Notes: a model not told the origin generated them from the letters alone. 64,000 nt of DNA from Saccharopolyspora flava (GCF_900116135.1 NZ_FOZX01000010.1:124001-188000); one strand, 5' to 3'. Counted from the stretch's first letter, positions 24,972 through 33,614 are shown. Numbers and translations: made by a program.

Positions 24972-26180
24972 TTACGCGTGCTGCTTCGCGAAGTCGTGGA
25001 TGCTGCTGACGACGTGCTGGAGCTCGTCGTCGGTGGTGCCGTGGCTCATGCCCAGGGACATGCCGCGCTGGAAGACCTCGTCGGCGACCGGGAGCCCGTT
25101 CTCGGGAACCCGGTAGGTCACGCCGCGCATCATGGGGTGGCGGGTGACGTTGCCGCTCCAGACCGTGCGGGTATCGATACCGGCAGCTTCGAGGGCTTCC
25201 TGCAGGTCGCTGCGCTCGAAACCGGCGTTGGGTTTGACCAGGACCGGGTAGCACAGCCACGCGGTGTGGAAGTCCGCGAGCTGCCGGGGGAGCGAGAACA
25301 GGTGGGGATAGGTTCCGAAGGCGTCGTTGTACGCACGGAAGATCTCGGCCCGGCGGGCGTAGTTCCTCTCGAGTTTCGCCAACTGCTGCAGGCCGAAAGC
25401 TGCCCCGAGCTCGGAGGGCTCGAAGTTCCAGGGAAGCAGGTCGAAGATGAAGTCGTTGTCGTAGGCGATGCCGTCGAGATCCTCGCGGAAGATCCTGCCG
25501 GTGCCCGCGGACCCGAAGAGGTGCGGCTCCGAACGGCGTCCCCAACGGCGCAGCATCAGCGCTTTGTCGCGCAGCTGCTCATCGTTGAGACAGACCATGC
25601 CGCCGTTGCCGGCGCAGGTGATGATGTGCGCCATCGCGAAGCTGGTGACGGTGATGTCGCTGCGCAGGCCGGTGGGCGTGCCGCGCAGTGAGGTGCCGAT
25701 GCAGTCGCAGGAGTCCTCGATGACCTTTAGCCCGTGCCGGTCGGCGATGTCGCGGATGGCATCCCAGTCCGGCGCGTTGCCCGCGAGGTTCGGGATGAGC
25801 ACCGCTCGGGTCTTGTCGGTGATCAGTTCCTCGATCTTGCCGACGTCGATGTTGTAGGTGTCGGGCTCGACGTCGGCGAACACCGGCACCAGCCCGGCGC
25901 GCACGAGCGGCGCGACGTCCGTGGAGAAGGTCAGCGGCGAGGTGATGACCTCCGATCCCCGGGGCAGATCGAGCAGTTCGACCGCGAGGTAGATCGCCGA
26001 GGAACCGGAGTTGCACATCACTCCTAGCTGTTTGCCGTAGAGCTGGGCGACGCGCTGTTCCATCTCCGCGACGTTCTTGCCGATCTTCATGCCGAGGGGC
26101 CCGGCGCGCAGCACCTCCAGCACCGCATCGATCTCGGCCTCGTCGTGCACGCTGCGCGCGTAGACGACACGTTTACCCAT
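24972..26180 (-). CDS. DegT/StrS-fold PLP enzyme with Lys-to-His change (3-dehydratase-like)
   Basis: The 402-residue protein belongs to the DegT/DnrJ/EryC1/StrS sugar-aminotransferase family. CNSGSSAIYLAVELL (about 56-70) and VIEDSCD (about 153-159) bind PLP. The usual SFxxxK lysine position reads SFAMAH, so the Schiff-base Lys is His185. The same swap defines ColD and the E1/RfbH dehydratases, which remove the C3 hydroxyl of 4-keto-6-deoxy sugars instead of transaminating. The cysteines that hold the [2Fe-2S] cluster of E1 are absent (region 215-260 has none), so it is closer to ColD. No other deoxysugar genes are nearby. The ATG follows AGGAGG. It is divergent from the VOC gene across a paired operator. 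Confidence 0.82.
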   Translation of the reverse strand: MGKRVVYARSVHDEAEIDAVLEVLRAGPLGMKIGKNVAEMEQRVAQLYGKQLGVMCNSGSSAIYLAVELLDLPRGSEVITSPLTFSTDVAPLVRAGLVPVFADVEPDTYNIDVGKIEELITDKTRAVLIPNLAGNAPDWDAIRDIADRHGLKVIEDSCDCIGTSLRGTPTGLRSDITVTSFAMAHIITCAGNGGMVCLNDEQLRDKALMLRRWGRRSEPHLFGSAGTGRIFREDLDGIAYDNDFIFDLLPWNFEPSELGAAFGLQQLAKLERNYARRAEIFRAYNDAFGTYPHLFSLPRQLADFHTAWLCYPVLVKPNAGFERSDLQEALEAAGIDTRTVWSGNVTRHPMMRGVTYRVPENGLPVADEVFQRGMSLGMSHGTTDDELQHVVSSIHDFAKQHA

Positions 26181-26269
26181 CTCGAACCTCCTGGAAGAAC
26201 CGCTCGATGCGACTGCGTGGCACAAGCGGGCCGGAGATTACGAGCCAACGTCGCGACGGGGTAAGGGTT

Positions 26270-26314
26270 GTCCCGCTCATCGGGCTCTGTTCGTGGGATT
26301 CCGGTGAGCGGGAC
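26270..26314. promoter_or_regulatory. Paired TCCCG-N5-CGGGA operator (PLP enzyme / VOC promoters)
   Basis: GTCCCGCTCATCGG (26270-26283) and CCGGTGAGCGGGAC (26301-26314) form an inverted pair with one mismatch, centres about 31 bp apart. The same arrangement occurs at 44473-44523. It lies between two divergent genes and probably controls both. Confidence 0.65.
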
Positions 26315-26388
26315 GGTCGGCACACCGCGATCTGGGGCTGCGGCAGCGTGCAGGAGAACTGCCGTGCTGAATTCCAGGGAGGACCGCC

Positions 26389-26769
26389 GTGCTCGACTCA
26401 CCTCGCTACGGCTTCACCAAGATCGTCGTCAACGACCTCGATGCCGAGTTCGCCTTCTACAGGGCCGTTCTCGGCCGAGTGGAGCGCACCCGGTACGAGT
26501 TCGACACCCTTGCAGAAATCCTCATGACCTCTCCGGGTGGCACGGACCAGTCACTGGGCCTGTTGCACTTCAAGGGCAAGCCCGCACCCACACCGGGCTC
26601 GTCGGTCCTGGGGTTTCAGACCGCCGACATCGAGGACACCGTGCGCAGAGCAGAGGAGGCCGGCGGCACGGTCACCGAACCGCCCAAGGAGATTCCCGAG
26701 GTCGGCGTGAAGGTTGCCTTCGTGCAGGACCCGGAAGGCCACGTCCTCGAACTCGTCGAACAACTCTGA
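26389..26769 (+). CDS. VOC-family (glyoxalase/dioxygenase fold) protein
   Basis: This 126-residue single-domain protein of the vicinal oxygen chelate superfamily has two beta-alpha-beta-beta-beta modules: KIVVNDLDAEFAFYRAVLG at the start and DPEGHVLELVEQL at the end. The terminal Glu would be a metal ligand. GTG start after AGGGAGG. It is followed 18 bp later by the FAD oxidoreductase gene and is probably co-transcribed. It might be an isomerase or lyase acting on a ring-cleavage product; the substrate is unknown. Confidence 0.8.
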   Translation: MLDSPRYGFTKIVVNDLDAEFAFYRAVLGRVERTRYEFDTLAEILMTSPGGTDQSLGLLHFKGKPAPTPGSSVLGFQTADIEDTVRRAEEAGGTVTEPPKEIPEVGVKVAFVQDPEGHVLELVEQL

Positions 26770-26787
26770 GCTAGGGGAGGTGACCAG

Positions 26788-28260
26788 GTGTCTGACAGTG
26801 TCCGCCCTGCCAGCGCTCGACGAGAACCCGAACTCGCGTCGTGGGACGAGCATGCCGATGTTGTTGTGGTCGGATTCGGTGTCGCGGGAGCCGCCGCGGC
26901 CGTCGCGGCTGCGGTGAGCGGTGCCGACGTGCTGGTGGTGGAACGGACCTCCGGCTGGGGCGGCGCAGCATCGCAGGCCGGCGGATTCATCTACTTGGGC
27001 GGAGGCACGGCGATACAGCGGGCATGCGGGTTCACCGACACCCCCGAGAACATGCATGCCTTCCTCGCTGCCGCGATGGGAACCGGCGCCGATCAGCGCA
27101 AACTCGCGCTCTACGCCGAGCGCAGCGTCGAGCACTTCGACTGGCTCGTGGACTGCGGCGTGCCGTTCCGGAAAACCTTCTACGGCAAGCCAGGTTGGGA
27201 ACCGCCGGGGGATGAAGGACTGATGTACTCCGGCGGGGAGAACGCCCATCCGTTCGATGGCCTCGTGCCGCCGGCGCCACGTGGCCACGTTCCGCAGATG
27301 ACGGGCAAACGTACCGGTGAGCGCGGCGGTGGCTACATGCTGATGAAGCCACTGGTGGAGACCGCGCTCACGGCAGGCGTGCGCGCGGTCTACGACACCC
27401 GATTCGAGCGCCTGGTGACCGCCAACGACGGCCGGGTGCGCGGTGTGGTCGCCACCCACTACGGCCGTGAGATCGCGATCCACGCGCAGCGCTCGGTTGT
27501 GCTCGCCGCCGGGAGTTTCGCGTTCAATCCGGCCATGGTCGACCGCCACGTGCCCGCGTTGTCAGGGCGTCCGGGCGCGGCGGTCGAAGAACACGACGGC
27601 CAGGCCGTCCGCGCCGCGCAAGCATTGGGCGCCGATGTCGAACACCTGCATGCCTGCGAGGCCGCAGTACACACCGACCCCGGCCTCATGGTCCGCGGCA
27701 TCGTCGTGGACGCGCGGGGTGACCGCGTGATCAACGAGGACACCTATCCCGGCCGAATCGGGGAGGAACTCCTGGCTCGACGTGGCAGCCAGGGGTTCCT
27801 CCTGGTCGACGAACAGGCTGCCGAGGAGGCCGAGGCTGCTCGGGATGCCGCAGCCCTGCTCGCACCGCAGCCATCGTGGGTCTCTGAGGACATCGGAGAG
27901 TTGGAAGCTGAAGCCGGCATCCCGGCCGGAGCCTTGGCGGCGACGCTTGAGGTGTATAACCGGCATGCTGAGAACGGCCAAGATCCGGTGCACCGCAAGG
28001 CCACACGCTGGGTCCGGCCGCTGCGCCCGCCGTACGGGCTCTACGGCGTGCGTGGCCGCACTGGCGGATTCCCGCTCGGAGGCCTGAGAACGGACGTCGA
28101 CGGAGGCGTGCTCGACGTGGATGGGCAGCCGATTCCCGGTCTTCGCGCGGCCGGTCGCACGACCGCAGGTCTGGCGGCCGGCGGTTACGCCAGTGGGATC
28201 TCGCTGGGCGACGGGAGTTTCTTCGGACGACGAGCAGGCCGCGCCGCCGCGCAGACCTGA
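26788..28260 (+). CDS. FAD-dependent oxidoreductase, fumarate reductase/KstD superfamily
   Basis: This 490-residue flavoprotein has the dinucleotide motif VVVVGFGVAGAAAAVAAAVSG (from residue 25) and FAD segment GGAASQAGGF. The C-terminal FAD site reads GLAAGGYASGISLGDGSFFG, without the YPGxG signature that marks ketosteroid delta-1-dehydrogenases. It is thus a relative of KstD and fumarate reductases with a different substrate, perhaps a 3-keto-4-ene or enoyl group. GTG start after GGGGAGGTGACC. It is in one unit with the VOC gene, and converges on the MarR gene with 8 bp between. Confidence 0.78.
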   Translation: MSDSVRPASARREPELASWDEHADVVVVGFGVAGAAAAVAAAVSGADVLVVERTSGWGGAASQAGGFIYLGGGTAIQRACGFTDTPENMHAFLAAAMGTGADQRKLALYAERSVEHFDWLVDCGVPFRKTFYGKPGWEPPGDEGLMYSGGENAHPFDGLVPPAPRGHVPQMTGKRTGERGGGYMLMKPLVETALTAGVRAVYDTRFERLVTANDGRVRGVVATHYGREIAIHAQRSVVLAAGSFAFNPAMVDRHVPALSGRPGAAVEEHDGQAVRAAQALGADVEHLHACEAAVHTDPGLMVRGIVVDARGDRVINEDTYPGRIGEELLARRGSQGFLLVDEQAAEEAEAARDAAALLAPQPSWVSEDIGELEAEAGIPAGALAATLEVYNRHAENGQDPVHRKATRWVRPLRPPYGLYGVRGRTGGFPLGGLRTDVDGGVLDVDGQPIPGLRAAGRTTAGLAAGGYASGISLGDGSFFGRRAGRAAAQT

Positions 28261-28268
28261 CCCAGGGA

Positions 28269-29297
28269 TCAGCTCGTTCCGGTCTGCGCCTGTGTGGCGA
28301 GGCGGGAGACGAGGGTGATCATAGGCGGGGTCCAGCGGGTGCGGTCGGCGCGGATGATAGGGCCGAGAGACTGGCGGAAGCCCTTGAGCTGGAACTCCTC
28401 GACGTGTTCGATCAGGTCGACGCCGCGCGGGGTCACCTCGACCACGCCCACCCGGCGGTCCTGTTCGCTGGGACGGCGGTCCACCAGGCCGTATTCGCGT
28501 AGCTCGCGCAGGCGCTTGCTGGCGCGCGGCACGTCGATGTCCATCCGGGCGGCAAGCTCGGAGACCGCGATCGGACCGTGCGCGCCAATCAGTCGAAGGG
28601 TGACCCACGAGTGCTGGCGCACGGGTGCTTCGACCGCGCTCAGCATGTCGTCGAAACCGTGCGAGCGGCCCACAACCTCGGCCAACCGCACCACTGCGCG
28701 CAGGTAGTCCTTCAACGCCGGCTCGGGGTGGGGGACCTTGGCCGCACGTTGCCAGCCCATGGGCAAACCGAGCCCGGAGTCTTCCACACCCAGTGCCTCG
28801 GAGAGTCGGTCGGCGACGTGCGCGAGCCATTCGGCGAGTGCGCCGAGCTGATCGGAGCTCAGATCGCCGACAGGGCCCAGATAGTCCTGGACCCATCCGC
28901 GCCGCCACCGGTGCAGCAGGCGTGTCCCCTCCTCGGTGAGCCCGACGAGCATTCGCCTGCGATCGGTGGGGTCGGGTTCCCGCAGGACCAAGCCGGATTC
29001 GACCAGCGTGGCGATCTGCCTGCTGAGTTGCCCCAGGTCGAGGTTGAGCGCCGCGGCCAGCTCGCCGATTGGGGTAGGGGAGCCGGGGCGCAGTGCGATC
29101 AGCGCGCGCAGTTCGCTACCGGGAAGAGAGGTGCCGGTAGCGCGCGCGAAGCGCCGCGCGAAGGTGCGCCCGTGTGCGCTGTAGCCGATGAGGTTGACCA
29201 GGCGAAGGGTCTCGGTTTCCAGCTCCGGGTGCGCGTCGGCGCGGGACCGGATGCTGCTGGAGGACTCGACCACGTCTGCAGAGGATAGTCGCGTCAT
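28269..29297 (-). CDS. Tandem-domain MarR-family regulator
   Basis: The 342-residue protein carries two winged-helix MarR domains in one chain. The first has LAAALNLDLGQLSRQIATLV with the wing DPTDRRRMLVGLTEEG (about 75-125). The second has LAARMDIDVPRASKRLRELR with the wing SEQDRRVGVVEVTPRG (about 250-305). Most MarR proteins have one domain and dimerise, so this looks like a fused pseudo-dimer. The start is set at ATG 29297, 11 bp after the TetR stop, and the two genes probably form one transcript. The upstream extension overlaps TetR and looks non-coding. Confidence 0.82.
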   Translation of the reverse strand: MTRLSSADVVESSSSIRSRADAHPELETETLRLVNLIGYSAHGRTFARRFARATGTSLPGSELRALIALRPGSPTPIGELAAALNLDLGQLSRQIATLVESGLVLREPDPTDRRRMLVGLTEEGTRLLHRWRRGWVQDYLGPVGDLSSDQLGALAEWLAHVADRLSEALGVEDSGLGLPMGWQRAAKVPHPEPALKDYLRAVVRLAEVVGRSHGFDDMLSAVEAPVRQHSWVTLRLIGAHGPIAVSELAARMDIDVPRASKRLRELREYGLVDRRPSEQDRRVGVVEVTPRGVDLIEHVEEFQLKGFRQSLGPIIRADRTRWTPPMITLVSRLATQAQTGTS

Positions 29298-29308
29298 CAC
29301 CTGCGCGG

Positions 29309-29950
29309 TCACCCGGCGCGCCGTCCCCGCCCGGTCTCGCGGAGCCGCAATCCGTCGAACACCGTGCGCAGCCCCCGGCGCAGCAGCGGGTCCAGCTCCT
29401 CCGGCGTCGCTCCGCGCAACCACAGCTCCAATACGTGGTGCACGGCGTGCACCACCAGCGACGAGGGCAGGTCCTGCAATCGAGGATCGAGATCAGCATC
29501 GATGCGCCCGGCGAGGAACTCCCGGACCGCGTCCTGCGTGGTTGTGGCCGTCTCACGCCAGCGCAGCCGCAGTTCGGGCAGCTCCGAGACCAGTTGCATG
29601 AAGACCTGGTGCTGCGGCGTCATCCGCTGTTGTGTCTCGTCGAGCAGCGCCATCATGGCGTCCACCAGCACGTCGACCGGATCGCCGTCGCGCGGTGCCG
29701 CGCGCAGAGCGGCGCTGGTGAGCTCGGCGCTGCGCTCGAACACCGGTCGGACGACGTCTTCCTTGGCGGGGAAGTAGCGGTGGAACGTCCGCGCGGAGAC
29801 GCCGGCCTCGGCGGCGATCCGCTCGACGATGGCCGAGGTGTCGCCGTCCTCGCCGAAGATCCGCATCGCGGTACGGGAGACGTCCAGGCGTCTGGCGCCG
29901 AGCCCGGAGGTGCGCCGCGGATCCTGGGCGTCGTCGTGCACCGGCCTCAT
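29309..29950 (-). CDS. TetR-family regulator
   Basis: This 213-residue protein has an N-terminal helix-turn-helix with AIVERIAAEAGVSARTFHRYFPAKEDVV (split here: AIVERIAAEAGVSARTFHRY about 40-59). A variable all-helical effector domain follows. It is transcribed leftward, divergent from the IclR gene, with MarR immediately downstream. A 9-bp inverted repeat in the intergenic space (30002-30049) is a candidate site. The ligand is unknown, but the neighbourhood suggests a steroid-like or acyl intermediate. Confidence 0.85.
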   Translation of the reverse strand: MRPVHDDAQDPRRTSGLGARRLDVSRTAMRIFGEDGDTSAIVERIAAEAGVSARTFHRYFPAKEDVVRPVFERSAELTSAALRAAPRDGDPVDVLVDAMMALLDETQQRMTPQHQVFMQLVSELPELRLRWRETATTTQDAVREFLAGRIDADLDPRLQDLPSSLVVHAVHHVLELWLRGATPEELDPLLRRGLRTVFDGLRLRETGRGRRAG

Positions 29951-30001
29951 CTAATGATTGCCTTTCGTCAAATTTCTAGCTACCTTCGCAGGTGTCAGTT
30001 T

Positions 30002-30049
30002 CTGCCACTCCGTTACTCGGCGGCAAGTTCTCCCAGCAATGAGTGGCAG
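30002..30049. promoter_or_regulatory. Inverted repeat between the TetR and IclR genes
   Basis: CTGCCACTC (30002-30010) and GAGTGGCAG (30041-30049) are perfect inverted copies, 39 bp between starts, in the divergent promoter region. A single dimer would not span this distance; two bound dimers or a loop are possible. Confidence 0.4.
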
Positions 30050-30092
30050 GCGACTCATCACCCGTACTAGGCGACGACGCCGGAGGTGCTCC

Positions 30093-30887
30093 GTGGAGAC
30101 GACGCAGGTCGCACCCGCATCCATGATCGACCGGATGGTCTCGGTGCTGGAGCTCCTCCGCGGGCACCAGCGGCTCACCCTGGCGCAGGTCTCGCGTCGA
30201 TCCAGCCTTCCCCGGTCATCCGCGCACCGGATCTTGCAGCGCCTGGTGGATTTCGGATGGGTCGAGCGCGACGGCTACGGCTATGGGCTGGGAATCCGGG
30301 TCTTCGAACTCGGATCCCACGTCGCTCGACACGATCCGGTTCACCGCGCGGCGGCGTTGGTGCTCGGCGACCTGCATCGCTCCACGGGGCTGTCGGTGCA
30401 TCTGAGCGCCCTGTCCGAGGACGACGTCGTGCACCTGGAACGGGTCGGTGCCAGCGGCGCCAACTGGGGGGTCGGCACGCGCAGCCCCGCGGTGCACACC
30501 GCTCCCGGTCGGGCGCTCCTCGCGTGGCTGGCGCCGGAGGAACTTCCGCACGAGGTCGTCTCGCCGCCGTCGCCGCGCGGTATTCGCAGCGCCCAACAGT
30601 TGGAGCGCGAGCTCGCCCACGTGCGGCGCTCCGGTGGTCTCTCGATCGATGCGCAGCTGGGCATGCCCGGCATCACGGTCGTGGCCGCGCCGATCGGCCC
30701 GGAGGGAGTCCGCGCGCGGATGGCCTTGTCGGTGTCGGGTCCGTGTGAGCTCGTGCGGGTGGAGCGCGTCGCGGGTGCGCTGCGTACTACGGCGATGGAC
30801 ATCTGGTGCGCCGCGACCGGTGTGTCGCGGCTGCCACGCAGGGTCAAGGCACCGACCCGAATTCCGTCGACCGACGTCGCGATGTGA
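30093..30887 (+). CDS. IclR-family transcriptional regulator
   Basis: This 264-residue regulator has an N-terminal winged helix (LTLAQVSRRSSLPRSSAHRI, about 25-44) and a C-terminal effector domain with GTRSPAVHTAPGRALLAWL and GLSIDAQLGMPGITVVAAPI. The GTG at 30093 follows CCGGAGGTGCTCC; the longer frame back to 29958 runs through promoter sequence. IclR proteins often control aromatic and related catabolic operons. This one is a reasonable candidate for binding the TCCCG-N5-CGGGA sites around the steroid genes, though that is inferred only from position. Confidence 0.85.
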   Translation: METTQVAPASMIDRMVSVLELLRGHQRLTLAQVSRRSSLPRSSAHRILQRLVDFGWVERDGYGYGLGIRVFELGSHVARHDPVHRAAALVLGDLHRSTGLSVHLSALSEDDVVHLERVGASGANWGVGTRSPAVHTAPGRALLAWLAPEELPHEVVSPPSPRGIRSAQQLERELAHVRRSGGLSIDAQLGMPGITVVAAPIGPEGVRARMALSVSGPCELVRVERVAGALRTTAMDIWCAATGVSRLPRRVKAPTRIPSTDVAM

Positions 30888-30969
30888 TCGCGCGTCGTAC
30901 ACAGGACTGATTTCACGGCCGAGCCGTCCGCTCACCGCGGAGTGGGCGCCGCAACGAACAGGAGTGCCC

Positions 30970-31686
30970 GTGCCGACATCCGAATCGCCTGGAAACGCAC
31001 CGAGAACGTTCAACACGCTGGCGAATACTCCCACCGCGCTCGCCCACCTGGCGGTGCACTTCCGCCCCGGCGAACGCGAGCTGGCCACGCGCTTCTTCCA
31101 GCTGCTGGGCGCCCGGATCCGGGAGTTCCCGAACCCGTTGTCCCCAGAACCGATCTACCTGGTTGCGATGAACGGCGCCGAGCCCGATCGAGCCAGCGAC
31201 ATCATCTTCCTGATGGCGCTCAAACCGGCGCAGGCCGAGTTGGAGGAGGTCATCGCCTCCGCGCTGCGCATCGGCACCGCCGAGGAGCACCCGGCGGTGG
31301 GGGCGTTCCACGCGCACCGCAACGAATGGCTGGAGTCCTACCTGCACTTCGGGCTCGTCTTCGATTCCCTCGACGAGCTGGAGGCGTCTGTCGGGCGCTT
31401 GCGCTCCGAGATCGAAGCCGATCCGGTGTTCGGAGCGCGCATCAAGGATCTCCGGGTGCTGCGGGCGCGCGGCGAGGACGGTGATGAGGCCGTCGCCGCG
31501 AGGATGGATTCCTCCGCGGTCTTCGCCGAGGCCGAGCACGCCTACGGCCGCAACACCGTGCAGGTGCACATCCGCACCGACCTGTTCGCCACCGGCTTGG
31601 CGATGCTCGACTCCGTCGTGGAGCTGGACTTCGTGTTCACCGGCCCCGGCCGGGAGCGCAACCCCTTCAACGACCTGACCCCCTGA
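30970..31686 (+). CDS. Uncharacterised protein with VOC-like N-terminus
   Basis: The 238-residue protein starts at a GTG after AACAGGAG. The segment ALAHLAVHFRPGERELATRFF (residues about 20-40) looks like the first beta-alpha unit of a VOC domain, and HFGLVFDSLDELEASVGRL (about 121-139) like a second. The C-terminal TVQVHIRTDLFATGL repeats the pattern. A metal-binding set is not clear. It is 17 bp upstream of the KstD-like gene at 31704 and surely co-transcribed, so it probably serves the same pathway. Not recognised beyond this. Confidence 0.65.
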   Translation: MPTSESPGNAPRTFNTLANTPTALAHLAVHFRPGERELATRFFQLLGARIREFPNPLSPEPIYLVAMNGAEPDRASDIIFLMALKPAQAELEEVIASALRIGTAEEHPAVGAFHAHRNEWLESYLHFGLVFDSLDELEASVGRLRSEIEADPVFGARIKDLRVLRARGEDGDEAVAARMDSSAVFAEAEHAYGRNTVQVHIRTDLFATGLAMLDSVVELDFVFTGPGRERNPFNDLTP

Positions 31687-31703
31687 ACCGGAGGAGCCCC
31701 ATC

Positions 31704-33410
31704 GTGACCCACGACGAACCTCCTGCCTCCGCGCCCGCGCGCGACGACGAGGTGGACCTGCTGGTGATCGGCTCCGGTACCGGGATGGCCGCCGCGTTGG
31801 CGGCTCACGAGAAGGGTCTGCGGGTCCTGATCGTCGAGAAGACGGGCTACGTGGGCGGTTCCACGGCGCGTTCCGGCGGCGCGTTCTGGATCCCGGCGAG
31901 CCCGGTGCTGCGCGACTGCGGTTCCGCGGACACGGCCGAGGCGGCTCGCGCCTACCTGGACTCGGTCGTATGCGACTCCTCGCCGGAGCCGCGTCGGCGT
32001 GCGTTCCTGCACAGCGGGCCAAAGACGGTGGAGATGCTGCGGCGGACGACGCCGATGCGGTTCTTCTGGGCCGAGGGCTACTCCGACTACCACCCCGAGT
32101 CGCCCGGCGGCTCGGCCATCGGACGCACCTGCGAGTGCCGACCGTTCGACGCGTCCGTCCTCGGTGGTGAACGCGCCCGCCTGCGACCGGGAGTCATGGA
32201 ATCGCCGGTGCCGATGCCGGTCACCGGCGCCGACTACAAGTGGATGAACCTGCTGGCCCGATTACCGGGCAGAGCGCTGCCGCGGGTGCTCAAGCGGGCC
32301 GCGCAGGGCATCGGCGGGCTGGCGCTGGGCCGCGAGTACCTGGCAGGCGGGCAGGCGTTGGCCGCCGGGCTCTACGCCGGGGTGCTGGCCGCGGGGATCC
32401 CGGTGTGGACGCGCACCTCTCTGCAGCGCCTCGTTCTCGACGGGGATCGCGTCGGTGGAGCCGTGCTGGAGCAGGGCGGGCGCGAGGTCACCGTGACCGT
32501 CCGCCGGGGAGTGCTGCTGGCGACCGGCGGGTTCGACCACGACATCGCGATGCGCCGCCGGCACCAGCTCGCCGCGCTGGAGCCCGGGTGGAGCCTGGGC
32601 TCGGAGGGCAACACCGGGGACGGCATTCGGGCAGGTCGTGAGGTCGGCGCGGACATCGCGCTGCTGGATCAGGCGTGGTGGTTCCCGGAAGTGGCGCCGT
32701 TCGGCGGGAACCCACCGCAGGTGCTGCTCGCGGAGCGCTCGCTGCCCGGTTCGTTCATGGTCGATTCGACCGGGCGGCGCTTCGTCAACGAGGCGACGGA
32801 CTACATGAGCTTCGGACAACGCGTCCAGGAGCGCGAGCGGAGGGGAGAGTCGGTCGGAACGACCTGGCTGATCTTCGATCAGCGCTACCGCAACAGCTAC
32901 GTCTTCGCCGGTTCGCTCTACCCCCGAATGCCGCTGCCGCAGTCCTGGTTCGACGGCGGCATCGCCCACCGCGCGCACAGCCCGGCCGGCCTCGCGCTCG
33001 CGGCCGGGCTGCCCAAGGACGCATTCACCGCGCAGTTCGCCCGGTTCAACGAGCTGGCGAGCGGGGGAGTCGACCACGACCATGGGCGGGGGCAGAGCGC
33101 CTACGACCGCTACTACGGCGACCCGACGATCGCACCGAACCCGAACCTGCGGCCGCTGTCCGGACCTCTCCACGCCGTGCGCGTGGTGCTCGGCGACCTG
33201 GGCACCTGCGGAGGGCTTCGGGCCGATGAGCACGCGCGGGTACTGCGAGCCGACGACTCGCCCGTCGAGGGGCTCTACGCCATCGGCAACACCGCCGCCA
33301 ACGCCTTCGGCACGACCTACCCGGGCGCGGGCGCGACCATCGGTCAGGGTCTGGTCTACGGGTTCATCGCCGCCCGCCACGCCGCGTCCGTTGACCGCGC
33401 GCTCGCGTGA
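31704..33410 (+). CDS. KstD-type FAD dehydrogenase (3-ketosteroid delta-1-dehydrogenase family)
   Basis: This 568-residue flavoprotein has LLVIGSGTGMAAALAAHEKG at the N-terminus, GYVGGSTARSGGAFWIP, and the C-terminal NAFGTTYPGAGATIGQGLVYG. The YPGxG Tyr (about residue 539) is the position of the catalytic Tyr of steroid delta-1-dehydrogenases. Such enzymes introduce a C1-C2 double bond into the A ring. It differs considerably from the second KstD-like protein at 49050, so the two may prefer different substrates (5-alpha versus 4-ene ketosteroids, for example). GTG start after CCGGAGGAG. Confidence 0.8.
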   Translation: MTHDEPPASAPARDDEVDLLVIGSGTGMAAALAAHEKGLRVLIVEKTGYVGGSTARSGGAFWIPASPVLRDCGSADTAEAARAYLDSVVCDSSPEPRRRAFLHSGPKTVEMLRRTTPMRFFWAEGYSDYHPESPGGSAIGRTCECRPFDASVLGGERARLRPGVMESPVPMPVTGADYKWMNLLARLPGRALPRVLKRAAQGIGGLALGREYLAGGQALAAGLYAGVLAAGIPVWTRTSLQRLVLDGDRVGGAVLEQGGREVTVTVRRGVLLATGGFDHDIAMRRRHQLAALEPGWSLGSEGNTGDGIRAGREVGADIALLDQAWWFPEVAPFGGNPPQVLLAERSLPGSFMVDSTGRRFVNEATDYMSFGQRVQERERRGESVGTTWLIFDQRYRNSYVFAGSLYPRMPLPQSWFDGGIAHRAHSPAGLALAAGLPKDAFTAQFARFNELASGGVDHDHGRGQSAYDRYYGDPTIAPNPNLRPLSGPLHAVRVVLGDLGTCGGLRADEHARVLRADDSPVEGLYAIGNTAANAFGTTYPGAGATIGQGLVYGFIAARHAASVDRALA

Positions 33411-33418
33411 GGTGCCCC

Positions 33419-33433
33419 TCCCGGTGACCGGGA
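33419..33433. promoter_or_regulatory. TCCCG-N5-CGGGA site upstream of the SMP-30/P450 operon
   Basis: TCCCGGTGACCGGGA is a perfect match to the palindrome found at other steroid-gene promoters. It begins 9 bp after the KstD-like stop and 182 bp before the SMP-30 start. Confidence 0.55.
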
Positions 33434-33545
33434 GACCCGATTGCCCGGCGCGGGGTGCGGCCGGATCGTGATCGCACCGCGTGCGCGAACCATCGGGCGC
33501 ACCAAACATTTTCGCGACCGAAGCGTAGGGACGACCATTGGCCGA

Positions 33546-33558
33546 TTTATTTGATAAA
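33546..33558. promoter_or_regulatory. AT-rich palindrome in the SMP-30 promoter region
   Basis: TTTAT-TTG-ATAAA is a perfect palindrome in an otherwise very GC-rich region. It is followed by GCAAGTAGTATG, which may include a -10 element (TAGTAT). It lies about 57 bp upstream of the SMP-30 gene start. Confidence 0.4.
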
Positions 33559-33614
33559 AAGCAAGTAGTATGCGGTTCGGGTCCCGGATGCGGTCGAGCG
33601 GAGGGAGACGTGCC

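Noticed and set aside
24972-26180. Assignment of the PLP enzyme to a deoxysugar antibiotic cluster
   Set aside because: There are no nucleotidylyltransferase, 4,6-dehydratase or glycosyltransferase genes anywhere in the window.
30927-30941. TCCGC-TCACC-GCGGA as another copy of the steroid regulon site
   Set aside because: It is a palindrome of the same size upstream of the 30970 gene, but its half-site differs (TCCGC, not TCCCG), so it was not counted.
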